This document shows positions 34,959 to 43,602 of a DNA stretch of 64,000 nucleotides, one piece after another. Both the position numbers and the translations under genes were made by a program. The notes beneath the pieces were generated by a model that saw only the letters and a program-made list of their open reading frames with translations, made no database searches and had not been told where the DNA came from. This DNA comes from Neorhizobium sp. UBA3556 (GTDB lineage: Bacteria > Pseudomonadota > Alphaproteobacteria > Rhizobiales > Rhizobiaceae), in assembly GCA_002376235.1 (NCBI GenBank), contig DFNX01000003.1, positions 496,001-560,000 of the forward strand, given 5' to 3'. Each line of letters opens with the position of its first letter. The stretch's first letter is position 1.

Positions 34959-34987
34959 ACATAGTTTTCACCGCCTTGCTAGTCAAG
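34959..34987 (-). promoter_or_regulatory. Promoter of the atpI-B-E-G-F operon
   Basis: On the minus strand CTTGAC and CTATGT are separated by exactly 17 bases, a near-perfect match to the rhizobial pattern CTTGAC-N17-CTATAT. It lies about 94 bases upstream of the atpI start. A 29-base palindrome overlaps the -35 and spacer. Confidence 0.75.
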
Positions 34988-34995
34988 GCGGTGAA
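34967..34995. repeat. 12-bp perfect inverted repeat overlapping the atp promoter
   Basis: TTCACCGCCTTG (34967-34978) and CAAGGCGGTGAA (34984-34995) are separated by five bases and cover the -35 and most of the spacer. The symmetry and position suggest an operator or a transcript-end hairpin of the upstream sleB-like gene. No U-run follows on either strand, favouring the operator reading. Confidence 0.6.
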
Positions 34996-35105
34996 CAAGC
35001 TTGCCCCAAGGGTTTTAAAGCCAATGAATTCATCGCCTTAAAGCTTGAGCGGCAGGATAGCGAATAAAACTGATGCGGGAATCGGCGGCTAATAGGGCGC
35101 TTGTA

Positions 35106-36284
35106 TCAGCTCCAACCACCACCATAGGTTCTGTAGAAGACATGCAGACCGATGCGACCCACCTTCTTCATCGTCTTCGCCCAGTTCGGCCGAACATAGG
35201 TCGCGTGATAATGTGTCGCGGAACCGACCTCTGGCAGCCAGATCTTGCCAGCGGTCGTCGCCATGGCCACCTCGCGCGCCACTTTCCAGTGGTCTGCCGA
35301 GCGAACCCGGTCCTTGATGTTGTCGCAGGCGAAGGAAAACTGGCAGCGATTGCGCCAGTCTTCGTTCTGGTAGACGACATCACAGATTGTCGAAGGATAG
35401 GCCGGATTGCGTACGCGGTTGAGGATAACCTGGGCCACGGCCGCCTGTCCGCGCACCGATTCGCCCCGCGCTTCGAAATAGATGCCTGACGCCAGGCATT
35501 GCTGCTGCTTAGACGCAAAAGAATCAGCCGGCAGCGGATTTGCCGCCCAGGCGTGATCCTGCGGGCCGATCGGCGGGATGAACCTCCCGGCCTCGGGTTT
35601 CTTGAGAATCGCATCGAAAGGAGACTGGCGGGAGAAATCTGGAGAAGATGAGGCGTAGGCCGTCGCCAGAATGTCTGCCCGATCGTTGGTAACCAGGCTG
35701 GCGATCATCGGCGGCAGGCTCTTTTCCTTGACCTCATCCTTGCGGAAGTAGAATTCGGCGACTTCGACCGGCTGCTGGTTGGTGTGCTCGCCCTTGTCGA
35801 CCTTGACGAAGGCAGTCATCTCGTCCTCGTCATCGACAGGCTTGGTCAGCGAACTTGAGCGCTCAAGGATGGAACCGGCGGAAAATGCCTTGGGCGGCAG
35901 CATCGGCATGACGGCAACGATCCGGCCCTTTTTCTCGGTACGGTTGATGCGGTCCTCGTCGGGTGTGCCCTCCCCCGGCTTGTCCTTGTCGGCCAGAGCC
36001 ACCTTGCGCCCGTCCGGCAGAACGACGCCCGCATCGCCACCCAGCACATGAGAACCACCCGGGAACGCGATAGAGGCGGTGTGAAGCGATCCTGCCGGTG
36101 ACTGGGTGATAACCATGCGCCAGCTTTCGGAGGATCCGTTGCGGCCGGCAAAAAGATCGGTGAGATCACCTTGGGAGGGCACTGCCGGGAAGGCCAGCCA
36201 GGCGGTAAAACCCAGCAGAACCGGTGAGGCCAACCTGTCCCAACGCGGCAGGGACCTCTTACGCAGAACTCTTTTCGAACGCAA
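35106..36284 (-). CDS. Cell wall hydrolase, SleB/CwlJ family
   Basis: 392 residues. A basic N-terminus and hydrophobic helix (ASPVLLGFTAWLAFP, about 19-33) anchor or export the protein. A long low-complexity middle follows, then the C-terminal hydrolase domain from about residue 265 (QQCLASGIYFEARGESVRG with the conserved Glu, VILNRVRNPAYP, CQFSFACDN). SleB-type proteins are peptidoglycan lytic transglycosylases. In non-sporulating alphaproteobacteria they act in wall remodelling. The middle region has DKDKPGEGTPDEDR and no recognised domain. Confidence 0.88.
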   Translation of the reverse strand: MRSKRVLRKRSLPRWDRLASPVLLGFTAWLAFPAVPSQGDLTDLFAGRNGSSESWRMVITQSPAGSLHTASIAFPGGSHVLGGDAGVVLPDGRKVALADKDKPGEGTPDEDRINRTEKKGRIVAVMPMLPPKAFSAGSILERSSSLTKPVDDEDEMTAFVKVDKGEHTNQQPVEVAEFYFRKDEVKEKSLPPMIASLVTNDRADILATAYASSSPDFSRQSPFDAILKKPEAGRFIPPIGPQDHAWAANPLPADSFASKQQQCLASGIYFEARGESVRGQAAVAQVILNRVRNPAYPSTICDVVYQNEDWRNRCQFSFACDNIKDRVRSADHWKVAREVAMATTAGKIWLPEVGSATHYHATYVRPNWAKTMKKVGRIGLHVFYRTYGGGWS

Positions 36285-36492
36285 AACGGCAACTCCACAA
36301 GGTAACCATAGAGGCCTGCCAGCACTCCCAAGGGAGCCGACAGGGCAGCGACTATGGTTGAAGAATGAATCATTAACCTTGATGAGCGGTTAACGCGCAC
36401 GGCGGAAAGCCTTGTGGCGCAAGCTTATTCAGCACACGCGCATTTAACAAAGGCGTGAATGCGATATCAGGGACACGCGCAGGCGGTGGTTT

Positions 36493-36544
36493 GTCGCAAC
36501 TCCGGACGCAAAACCGGTTCCCACTTTTGCTGGAATTGCTCCAG
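36493..36544. repeat. Rhizobial-type intergenic palindromic repeat, copy 3
   Basis: Arms GCAACTCC (36496-36503) and GGAATTGC (36532-36539) enclose CGCAAAACCGGTTCCCACTTTTGC, itself a smaller palindrome. It abuts the kup stop codon and could fold at the 3' end of the kup message. It shares its core with the repeats at 15618 and 17660. Confidence 0.7.
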
Positions 36545-38446
36545 TCAGATGATCACATGCGCGCCGAGTTCGACCACCCGGTTGGCCGGCAGATGGAAAT
36601 AGTCCGACGGGTCGGTCGCGGCGTTGGCCATGGCGATATAGAGCCTGTCCTGCCACATGGGCATGCCCGATTGCGCATCCGGGATAAGCTTGCGGCGACC
36701 GAGGTAAAACGATGTCGACATGATGTCGAATTTGAAGCCGGTTCTGCGCAGATAGGCCAAAGCCTGGGAGACATTGTGCGACTGCATGAAACCGTAGCGC
36801 AATTCGATCACGGTGAAGCGCTCGGAGATTTTTTCCACCCGATACCGCTCATCGATGGAAACGCGTGGCTTGTTGACCGTGCGGATCGTCAGAACGACGT
36901 TCTTTTCGTGCAGGACGTGATTGTGCTTGATGTTGTGGAGGAGTGCGGCCGGCGCTGTTTCCGGATCGCTGGTCAGGAAGATCGCGACGCCGGGTACGGA
37001 GACCGGGGCATGGTCCGATTTCTTCTCCACCATGGGCACGAAGGCTTCGAGCGGAACGTCGATGCGGCGGGTCTTTTCAAACAGGATCGCGGTGCCGCGT
37101 TTCCAGGTCCACATGATGAGGGTGAAGAACGCCGCCATCATGGCCGGCACCCAGCCGCCATCATGGATCTTCAAAAGGTTCGCACCGAGAAAGACCAGCT
37201 CAAACGCCAGCAGCGGCGAAAGCACTGCGATCGCTACCGTCTGCGGCCAGTTCCAGCGCAGCCGGACGAATTCGAAGGCCATCAGCGTCGTTACCACCAT
37301 CGCGCCAGTGACGGAGATGCCATAGGCGGTGGCCAATGCCTCCGAGCTTTCGAAACCGACCACGAGCGCGATGACGCCGGCAAGCAGCAGCGTGTTGACT
37401 GCGGGCAGGAAAATCTGCCCCGTATTGGTCTCCGAAGTGAAGAGGATCTGCATGCGCGGCAGGTAGCCCAGATGGATCGCCTGACGCACCAGCGAGAAAG
37501 CACCGGTAATCACTGCCTGGCTGGCGATGATGGTTGCGGCCGTCGCCAGAAGGATGACCGGGATCAGCGCCCATTCGGGAAACATCAGATAGAAGGGATT
37601 ATCCATCGCTTCCGGATGCTGGAGCACCATGGCGCCCTGCCCCAGATAGTTCAGCGTCAGCGCCGGATAGACCAGCAGGAACCAGGCCAGCTGGATAGGC
37701 TTGCGGCCGAAATGACCGAGATCCGCGTAAAGCGCCTCGGCCCCCGTAACAGTCAGGAAGACCGCGCCGAGAACCACGATGCCGGCAAAGCCTTCGCGCA
37801 GCATGAATTCCATCGCGTACCAGGGATTGAAGGCTCGAAGGATGCTGAGATCATCGGCGATGTGCACAAACCCGATCGCCGCCATGACGATGAACCAGAG
37901 CGCGGTGATCGGGCCGAAGAAGCGGGACACCATCGCCGTGCCCTTAGACTGGATGGCGAAGAGTGCGATCAGGATGACCACGGAGATCGGCAGAACGGCG
38001 CTGTCGAGCTTCGGCGTCACCAGTTTCAGCCCCTCGACCGCGGACATGACCGAAAGCGCGGGCGTAATCATCGCGTCGCCAAGGAAAAGGGCCGCGCCGA
38101 TGAGGCCGAGCAGCATCAGCATGGCGCGCTGGCCATTGGCCGATTTGGTCAACAGCGCCAGAAGCGAAAGCGTGCCCCCTTCCCCGTCATTATCGGCCCT
38201 CAGCAGGAAGATCACGTATTTCAGGGTGACTATGATCGTCAGCGTCCAGATCATCAGGGAGATGAGGCCGATGATTTCCATATGGGTCACGCCATCGTTG
38301 GCGACGGGCTTCAAAGCTTCGCGAAACGCATAGAGCGGGCTTGTGCCGATATCGCCGTAAACCACGCCGACGGAGCCGAGGGTGAGTGCGAACAGGCTGT
38401 GAGTGCGCGTCTTTTCAGCAGCGTGATGTTCAGCGGGGTGACCCAT
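36545..38446 (-). CDS. kup: Low-affinity potassium uptake protein Kup
   Basis: 633 residues, the normal size for Kup/HAK/KT transporters. The N-terminal region LTLGSVGVVYGDIGTSPLYAFREA (family signature, about 24-47) is split by family-typical GDIGTSPLYA. About twelve membrane helices follow and then a cytoplasmic C-terminal domain of about 170 residues. It imports K+ with H+. Monocistronic by spacing, with 291 bases to the mrp stop upstream and a repeat directly at its 3' end. Confidence 0.95.
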   Translation of the reverse strand: MGHPAEHHAAEKTRTHSLFALTLGSVGVVYGDIGTSPLYAFREALKPVANDGVTHMEIIGLISLMIWTLTIIVTLKYVIFLLRADNDGEGGTLSLLALLTKSANGQRAMLMLLGLIGAALFLGDAMITPALSVMSAVEGLKLVTPKLDSAVLPISVVILIALFAIQSKGTAMVSRFFGPITALWFIVMAAIGFVHIADDLSILRAFNPWYAMEFMLREGFAGIVVLGAVFLTVTGAEALYADLGHFGRKPIQLAWFLLVYPALTLNYLGQGAMVLQHPEAMDNPFYLMFPEWALIPVILLATAATIIASQAVITGAFSLVRQAIHLGYLPRMQILFTSETNTGQIFLPAVNTLLLAGVIALVVGFESSEALATAYGISVTGAMVVTTLMAFEFVRLRWNWPQTVAIAVLSPLLAFELVFLGANLLKIHDGGWVPAMMAAFFTLIMWTWKRGTAILFEKTRRIDVPLEAFVPMVEKKSDHAPVSVPGVAIFLTSDPETAPAALLHNIKHNHVLHEKNVVLTIRTVNKPRVSIDERYRVEKISERFTVIELRYGFMQSHNVSQALAYLRRTGFKFDIMSTSFYLGRRKLIPDAQSGMPMWQDRLYIAMANAATDPSDYFHLPANRVVELGAHVII

Positions 38447-38673
38447 GGAGTGCCTGACTTCGGTCCGCCTTTCAGGAGACGACGGACAATGGAATGGATA
38501 GCGGCATCCGGAATGGAGCGGGCGGAGTTCCAGACGACGTTTCGAAATAGCGGGCCTTGCTCAGTCTCAATTTCCTGTCCGAGAACGGCCTGCCTGCCGC
38601 CAGCTTTTAGAGCGAGGCGTCTGCAAGATGGCGATTGCCAAGATCAGGAGGCGGGGTGCCCCGGACAATGTAG

Positions 38674-38697
38674 GAAAAATGGCGCTTCAAAGCGCTG
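38674..38697 (-). terminator. Probable terminator downstream of mrp
   Basis: Minus strand GCGCT-TTGA-AGCGC hairpin (38683-38696) followed after CA/C by a run of five T, about 40 bases after the mrp stop codon. Confidence 0.55.
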
Positions 38698-38737
38698 TTC
38701 GCAAGAGGCTTGCGGCGATCGGCCACAAGCCCTCCCA

Positions 38738-39892
38738 CTATTCGAACACGATCGATGGCGCCTTGCGGCGAGACCCTTGCGAGAGCTGCGCCCAGACCTT
38801 GGCGGCAATCTCCTTGTAAATGCCGGAAATCTCACCATCCGGCTCGGCATGCACGATCGGTGTCCCGAGATCGGAGCGTTCACGGATATCCATCGTCAGC
38901 GGTACTTCGCCGAGGAAGGGCACGCCGATCCGTTCGGCCTCTGCGCGAGCGCCGCCATGGCCGAAGATGTCGTAACGCTTGCCGGTATCGGGCGCGAGGA
39001 AATAGCTCATGTTTTCGACAATGCCGAGAAGCGGGATTTCCACCTTGCGGAACATGGTCACGGCTTTCCGGGCATCGATCAGCGCCAGATCCTGCGGCGT
39101 CGACACGATCACCGCGCCGGCAAGCGGCACCTGCTGGGCCATGGTCAGCTGGGCATCGCCGGTGCCGGGCGGCATGTCGACGACGAGAACATCGAGATCG
39201 CCCCAGGCGACTTCGCGCAACATCTGCAGAAGCGCCGACTGAACCATTGGACCGCGCCAGATCATCGCAGTTTCCTCATCAACGAGGAAACCCATCGACA
39301 TGGCCTTGAGGCCGTAATTTTCCATCGGCTTGATCAGTCGTCCATCGATCTGTTCGGGCCTGCCGGAAATCTTCAGAAGCCGCGGCACGGAGGGGCCATA
39401 GATATCGGCATCGAGAATGCCGACGCGCAGACCGTTTGCCTGCAGGCCGAGGGCGAAATTGACCGCGGTGGTGGATTTGCCGACGCCGCCCTTGCCGGAT
39501 GCGACCGCAATGATCGCGCCGACGCCGGGAACTCCGGCCTTCACATTGCCCGGCCCGCGAGACGGGCCGCCTGCAGGCGCATGCGAATGGGAATGACTGG
39601 GCGCCTGCGGGGCTGGAGGTTGCTGCGGCGCGGCAGACGCCTTGCGATCCGCGGTCAGCGTGACCAGCGCGCCCTTGACGCCCGGCACGGCCGTGACCGC
39701 CTTTTCGGCGGCCAGCCGCAGGGGTTCGAGCTCCTGAGCCTTGTCGGAAGGCACGGTGATCGAAAAATAGACCTTTCCATCGGAGATGAAGACATCCGAC
39801 ACCATGCCGCGGGTTACGAGGTCGCTTTGCAGATCCGGACTGCGAACCTTGGCGAGCGCTTCCAGCACCTGGTTCTTCGTAACATCCGGCAT
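38738..39892 (-). CDS. mrp: Mrp/ApbC-family iron-sulfur cluster carrier ATPase
   Basis: 384 residues from MPDVTKNQ. The N-terminal MIP18/DUF59-like domain occupies residues 1-85. A His/Pro/Ala-rich linker follows (SHSHSHAP). The ParA-like ATPase has the deviant Walker A SGKGGVGKST (about 130-139), DADIYGPSVPRL, and DMPPGTGDAQL (about 240). The family carries or inserts [4Fe-4S] clusters; the usual C-terminal Cys pair is not obvious here, where the segment reads NMSYFLAPDTGKRYDIFG instead of CxxC. The start was moved inward from a much longer frame that lacks conserved sequence. Confidence 0.92.
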   Translation of the reverse strand: MPDVTKNQVLEALAKVRSPDLQSDLVTRGMVSDVFISDGKVYFSITVPSDKAQELEPLRLAAEKAVTAVPGVKGALVTLTADRKASAAPQQPPAPQAPSHSHSHAPAGGPSRGPGNVKAGVPGVGAIIAVASGKGGVGKSTTAVNFALGLQANGLRVGILDADIYGPSVPRLLKISGRPEQIDGRLIKPMENYGLKAMSMGFLVDEETAMIWRGPMVQSALLQMLREVAWGDLDVLVVDMPPGTGDAQLTMAQQVPLAGAVIVSTPQDLALIDARKAVTMFRKVEIPLLGIVENMSYFLAPDTGKRYDIFGHGGARAEAERIGVPFLGEVPLTMDIRERSDLGTPIVHAEPDGEISGIYKEIAAKVWAQLSQGSRRKAPSIVFE

Positions 39893-40245
39893 ATCGAACT
39901 CCTGCTTGCCATCTCGCGCATCCCCGGGTTTACAGCCCCGACGCACATTCCTGACTGTTATATAGGAGTTGCGGCTGCATACGGGCAAGATGAATAAAGC
40001 CGCTGTCCGGAAGGCAGCCCCTGGGCGCTCACTCCGGACAACGGCTTTTTTCTTGGTCGCGTCTCTTGGTACGCTTTTTGAAGTCCCCTCTGGACCTGTT
40101 TCTAAGCAAGCATGAAACGTGCCAGTCGGAAAGAGGGCTTTTCCGAGCATTTTCGGAGTGTTTTTCAGAATAAACGTCGAAGAATCTGGCATTCCGCACT
40201 GCAGCAAACAGTGACCGCACACCATTTGTGCAGATTAGAGAAAGC
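39893..40245. other. luxR-mrp intergenic region with a large hairpin
   Basis: 353 bases. A 16-base imperfect stem (39996-40011 with 40033-40048) encloses a GC-rich loop. On the plus strand it is followed by six T, on the minus strand only by TTTATT. It is presumably the bidirectional terminator of the luxR-type gene. A TATATAA on the minus strand near 39958-39964 is a possible -10 for mrp. The interval 40053-40245 shows no gene. Confidence 0.5.
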
Positions 40246-40968
40246 CTATTTAATCAGTCCGATACGCAAAGCCTTGGCAACAGCCTGGGTGCGATTGACG
40301 GTGTCTAGCTTCTTTGCTGCCCGGTTCAGGTAATGATTGACGGTATGCTCGGAGAGACCGAGGATATCGGCGATCTCGGCGCTCGTCTTTCCGGCGGCTG
40401 TCCAGGTGAGGCAGTCGATCTCGCGATCCGTCAGAAGATCGGCGCTTCGCACATCCAGGGTGCGGATTTCGGCAAGCCGATCGAAGATGTGGATTGCCGC
40501 AAAGGTGAGTTCCAAAAGATGCTGGCGGTCCGGTTCATCACCCATGCCGCCGACCACGACAGCCCCTCTGGCTCCCGCCGTATCATGGACCGGGATGCAG
40601 GCGCCGCGAGCTATGCCGAACTTTGCAAATACGGCTGCCATTTCCGGCGTTTCGGCATCGCGCTCCAGATCGAATGAGAAGGGCACGACCGAGCGGCGCA
40701 GCTGGCGCAGAACAAAGCTCGAGCGGATCAGGCCTTCGCGATCAAACAGCGACACGAGTTCAGCCGGCCAGTTGTTGATGATGGCGCTGCCGGAAAGGCC
40801 GAGCGCCGTTGCCGGAGGCAGGTTCAGAACCATGAAGTTCTTGAGGCCGTAGGACTCGACAAGCTTCTTTGTAAAACGGAAGACATCGAACTGGGTCTTT
40901 AAGCCTGAGATCTCTTCGACATCTACGTCGAAGGTCATCAGTTCGGCGGCCGTTTCCGTTTTGGACAT
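40246..40968 (-). CDS. LuxR-type transcriptional regulator with autoinducer-binding-like domain (solo)
   Basis: 240 residues, the typical LuxR length. The C-terminal HTH (LTDREIDCLTWTAAGKTSAE, about 178-197, then LSEHTVNHYLNRA) is a canonical GerE/LuxR DNA-binding domain. The N-terminal domain has the fold-like segment INNWPAELVSLFDREGL and SVVPFSFD of AHL receptors. At the positions of TraR Trp57, Tyr61, Asp70 and Trp85 it appears to have Leu, Phe, Ser and Phe. No luxI synthase is nearby. It may respond to a different ligand or none. Start at MSKTETAAE. Confidence 0.85.
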   Translation of the reverse strand: MSKTETAAELMTFDVDVEEISGLKTQFDVFRFTKKLVESYGLKNFMVLNLPPATALGLSGSAIINNWPAELVSLFDREGLIRSSFVLRQLRRSVVPFSFDLERDAETPEMAAVFAKFGIARGACIPVHDTAGARGAVVVGGMGDEPDRQHLLELTFAAIHIFDRLAEIRTLDVRSADLLTDREIDCLTWTAAGKTSAEIADILGLSEHTVNHYLNRAAKKLDTVNRTQAVAKALRIGLIK

Positions 40969-41341
40969 TTTTTTTGCTTCTCTGTTCCGAATGCGCAGGA
41001 TTATCGGCGCAAGCACACGAATCATTCAGGTGATTTTCGGAGATCGCTCAGTGAGAGAAAAGGCAAAAGCTGCAAGTTCCCTGCATTTCTTCCCGCATCG
41101 CGTGTCTTACAAGATCGAGAGCTTCCACTGCAGACTTAAAAGAGTTGTTAATTTTTGGCGCGATCAACATTTTTATCAATACTGACATGTAATCACCTTA
41201 TCAGACTTTGCGAGCATGCAACATGGGAGAGTTATTATTAGCTGAGGATGAAATACATACTGACACGCATAAGTGGACAGTTGTGTCGCGATGTGGCGAA
41301 TAGACACTCGGAAAAGCATCACCGCAGCCGGGAGGAAAAAG
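40969..41341. other. Divergent promoter region of luxR-like and SMP-30 genes
   Basis: 373 bases without a gene, partly AT-rich around 41140-41200. It must hold both promoters. I found no clear lux-box-like dyad of 18-20 bases and no high-scoring -35/-10 pair. Confidence 0.45.
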
Positions 41342-42223
41342 ATGGCAACCATTCATCCGTTCAAAGGCAGTATCCTGTCTTCTACTTTGTGTGAACTGGG
41401 CGAAGGGATCAGCTTCGAAAACGAGACCAATACGCTTTGGTGGTGCAACATCCTCGGCAAGGCGCTTCATTCGCTCGATATGGCAAATGGCAGCGAAACC
41501 ATTCATCCGCTCCCGGTCATGGCAAGCGTCGTCACACGCATCGATGCAGATCGCCAGTTGATCGGAAGCGACAAAGGCCTGTTCATTCGCAACCGGACAA
41601 CTGGCGAACTTGCGCCACATTGCGAACTGGAGCCGGGAAATGCCGGCAACCGTTCCAATGACGGCCGGGTCCACGCTTCGGGCAGCCTTTGGATCGGTAC
41701 GATGGGTCGCACCGCCGCCGATGGTGCGGGCGCAATCTATCACGTTGCCAAGGGCGTGGTGACGAAGCTTTACGACAGGATCAGCATCTCGAACTCGATC
41801 TGCTTTTCCCCTGATGCTGCGACGGCCTATTTCGTCGATACGCGCGGCAATCAGTTGATGGCGGTTGCAATCGATCCGGCAACCGGCCTGCCGACTGGCA
41901 AGCCGTCCCTTTTCGTTGATGGAGGCGCCGAGCCAGGCGGGATTGACGGGTCGATCTGCGACGCGAACGGCCATTTGTGGAATGCACGCTGGGGGCAAGC
42001 GGCGCTCGACCACTATGATGCCGGCGGAAGCCTCATTGAGCGATACCTCCTGCCGGCCAAGCGGACGACGTGCCCCGCCTTTATCGGCAATGGCCGGATC
42101 GCTGTAACCTCCGCATGGGAAGGGCTGGACGATGCCGGCCGCGCGGCGGATCCGGAGGCCGGCGCGACATTCGCTGTCGAGACCGGAGCGCCGGCCAAAT
42201 ACGATCCCGCCTATCGTCTGTGA
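41342..42223 (+). CDS. SMP-30/gluconolactonase family protein
   Basis: 293 residues forming a six-bladed beta-propeller of the SMP-30 family. LGEGISFENETNTLWWCNI near the N-terminus gives the first metal-ligand Glu. SNDGRVHASGSLWIGTM (about 107-123), ISNSICFSPDAATAYFVDT (about 148-166) and PGGIDGSICDANGHLW (about 195-210) hold the conserved Asn and Asp residues. These enzymes open sugar lactones. GGAGG six bases before ATG supports the start. Divergent from the LuxR-type regulator, which may control it. Confidence 0.9.
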   Translation: MATIHPFKGSILSSTLCELGEGISFENETNTLWWCNILGKALHSLDMANGSETIHPLPVMASVVTRIDADRQLIGSDKGLFIRNRTTGELAPHCELEPGNAGNRSNDGRVHASGSLWIGTMGRTAADGAGAIYHVAKGVVTKLYDRISISNSICFSPDAATAYFVDTRGNQLMAVAIDPATGLPTGKPSLFVDGGAEPGGIDGSICDANGHLWNARWGQAALDHYDAGGSLIERYLLPAKRTTCPAFIGNGRIAVTSAWEGLDDAGRAADPEAGATFAVETGAPAKYDPAYRL

Positions 42224-42389
42224 GCCCTTCAGTCATCGTTCGGCTCACGATTTCGTCAGTCTAAAATTGCATCAATTCGGGAACCAATCCTGCTCCCCTT
42301 TGTTTTTTCAATGGAACCGCCACCGCGACGGCCTCCCGGTCGGGGAGCGGTTTTGTTGAACGATAACAAACGGAAAAGGTAGGAACACC

Positions 42390-43007
42390 ATGAAGAAGAC
42401 CCTTGGAGCACTCATCGCGGCCACGCTCATGACGTCCACCGCCCTTGCACCGGCATTCGCGCAGACCAACAATGCCACGCCGGCAACTCCCGCTGCACCC
42501 ACGGCACCGGCCGAGACCAACACGATGGCCCCTGCGGCCCCGGCCGCTGGCTCGACCACCACTTCTGCAGCGGCTGACGCGTCCTATCTCACCGAGCAGG
42601 CTGCAACCCAGATCAGCGCCAATGATTATATTGGCAAGCAGATCTATAATGCCGGCGACGAGAGCATCGGCAAGGTCAACAACCTGATCCTCGAAGAAAA
42701 TGGCGGCATCGTCGCGGCCGTAGTCGGCGTCGGCGGCTTCCTCGGCATCGGCGCGAAGGATGTTGCGCTGCCGATGAGCAAGGTCAGCATGACCCGTGAT
42801 GCGACCAACAATGACGTGCGCCTGACCACGACCGAAACGGCCGAAGCGCTGCAGGCCGCGCCGGAATTCAAGACGCTGGGCGACAAGCAGGCTGAAACCG
42901 ACGCAACAACGACATCGTCCACAACGATGACGCCGGCTGAACCTGCTGCGCCGGCAGCCCCTGCCACGGGCGGCGACACCAACTCGTCAACGGCTCCGAA
43001 GCCTTAA
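42390..43007 (+). CDS. Exported PRC-barrel domain protein
   Basis: 205 residues. A signal peptide MKKTLGALIAATLMTSTALA ends at AFA (about residue 24). Pro/Ala/Thr-rich linkers flank a single PRC-barrel-like domain (ISANDYIGKQIYNAGDESIG, then KVNNLILEENGGIVAAVVGVGGFLGIG; about 75-145). Such periplasmic PRC-barrel proteins are common and sometimes stress-induced in rhizobia, and their function is not known. The reading frame starts after AAAAGGTAGG. Alone on its transcript, with a strong terminator after it. Confidence 0.85.
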   Translation: MKKTLGALIAATLMTSTALAPAFAQTNNATPATPAAPTAPAETNTMAPAAPAAGSTTTSAAADASYLTEQAATQISANDYIGKQIYNAGDESIGKVNNLILEENGGIVAAVVGVGGFLGIGAKDVALPMSKVSMTRDATNNDVRLTTTETAEALQAAPEFKTLGDKQAETDATTTSSTTMTPAEPAAPAAPATGGDTNSSTAPKP

Positions 43008-43602
43008 GCTTCAAGCCCGGAACGAGCCATCCGCCACGCGTGATGCGATGAGGAGGGAAAAGGGCGGTGCCGCGGCGCCGCCCTTTCGTCTTTTTACAAA
43101 AGCGAACAGAGCCGCAATGCTTCATAGATCGCGGCGTGGATATTGCGGCTCGAAACCGCATGCCGATCCTGACAAGATCGAAGGCGGCATTTTCATTCTT
43201 CACAGACAATGGCGCGCGTCGGTCGATCAGGGCGCGACAATCCACCGCCCCTCAATTTCTAGACAACGGCTTCAATACGAGAAACAGGTCGACTTGGCCG
43301 CAGTGCCACGTTTCACCACGACCTGGCCGACCTGCCGCACGACGAGGTCAGGATCGAGCGAAAGAACATCATCCTCTTCGGCATAGATGTCGTAGCGGAT
43401 CTCGACGCCAGGCGTTCGAGTTCCGACAGGCGTCAGTCGATGATGCCGATCATTTCGCGGCGGCGGGGATTTCGGATCAGAAGATTGATCTGGCTGCCGG
43501 CCATCTACCCTCTCCCCGGCACAGGAGAATATTGCCCGGGAAGAGCCGTTATCCATGTCTAGAGGCTGGCCAGAGCCTTTTCGGGTTAAATCGATGATGC
43601 CA
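43008..43602. other. 595-base gap with a possible degraded minus-strand frame
   Basis: Apart from the terminator at its left end I support no gene. On the minus strand the codons 43506-43436 read MAGSQINLLIRNPRRREMIG then IID and stop. A second frame (43410-43272) reads TPGVEIRYDIYAEEDDVLSL then DPDLVVRQVGQVVVKRGTAA. The two could be pieces of one frameshifted gene. No family recognised, so this is weak. Confidence 0.25.
43058..43095 (+). terminator. Rho-independent terminator of the PRC-barrel gene
   Basis: AAAGGGCGGTGCC and a matching GGCGCCGCCCTTT arm form a GC-rich stem, followed after CGTC by TTTTT. Confidence 0.88.

Noticed and set aside
36455..39997. Very long plus-strand open frame (over 1100 codons) opposite kup and mrp
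   Set aside because: It is antisense to two clearly identified genes, has Asp/His/Arg-rich shadow composition and no recognisable domain. High GC content makes such frames common.
39893..40225. 111-residue N-terminal extension of Mrp
   Set aside because: It runs through the luxR-mrp hairpin, lacks any domain and would bypass the normal Mrp start MPDVTKNQ.
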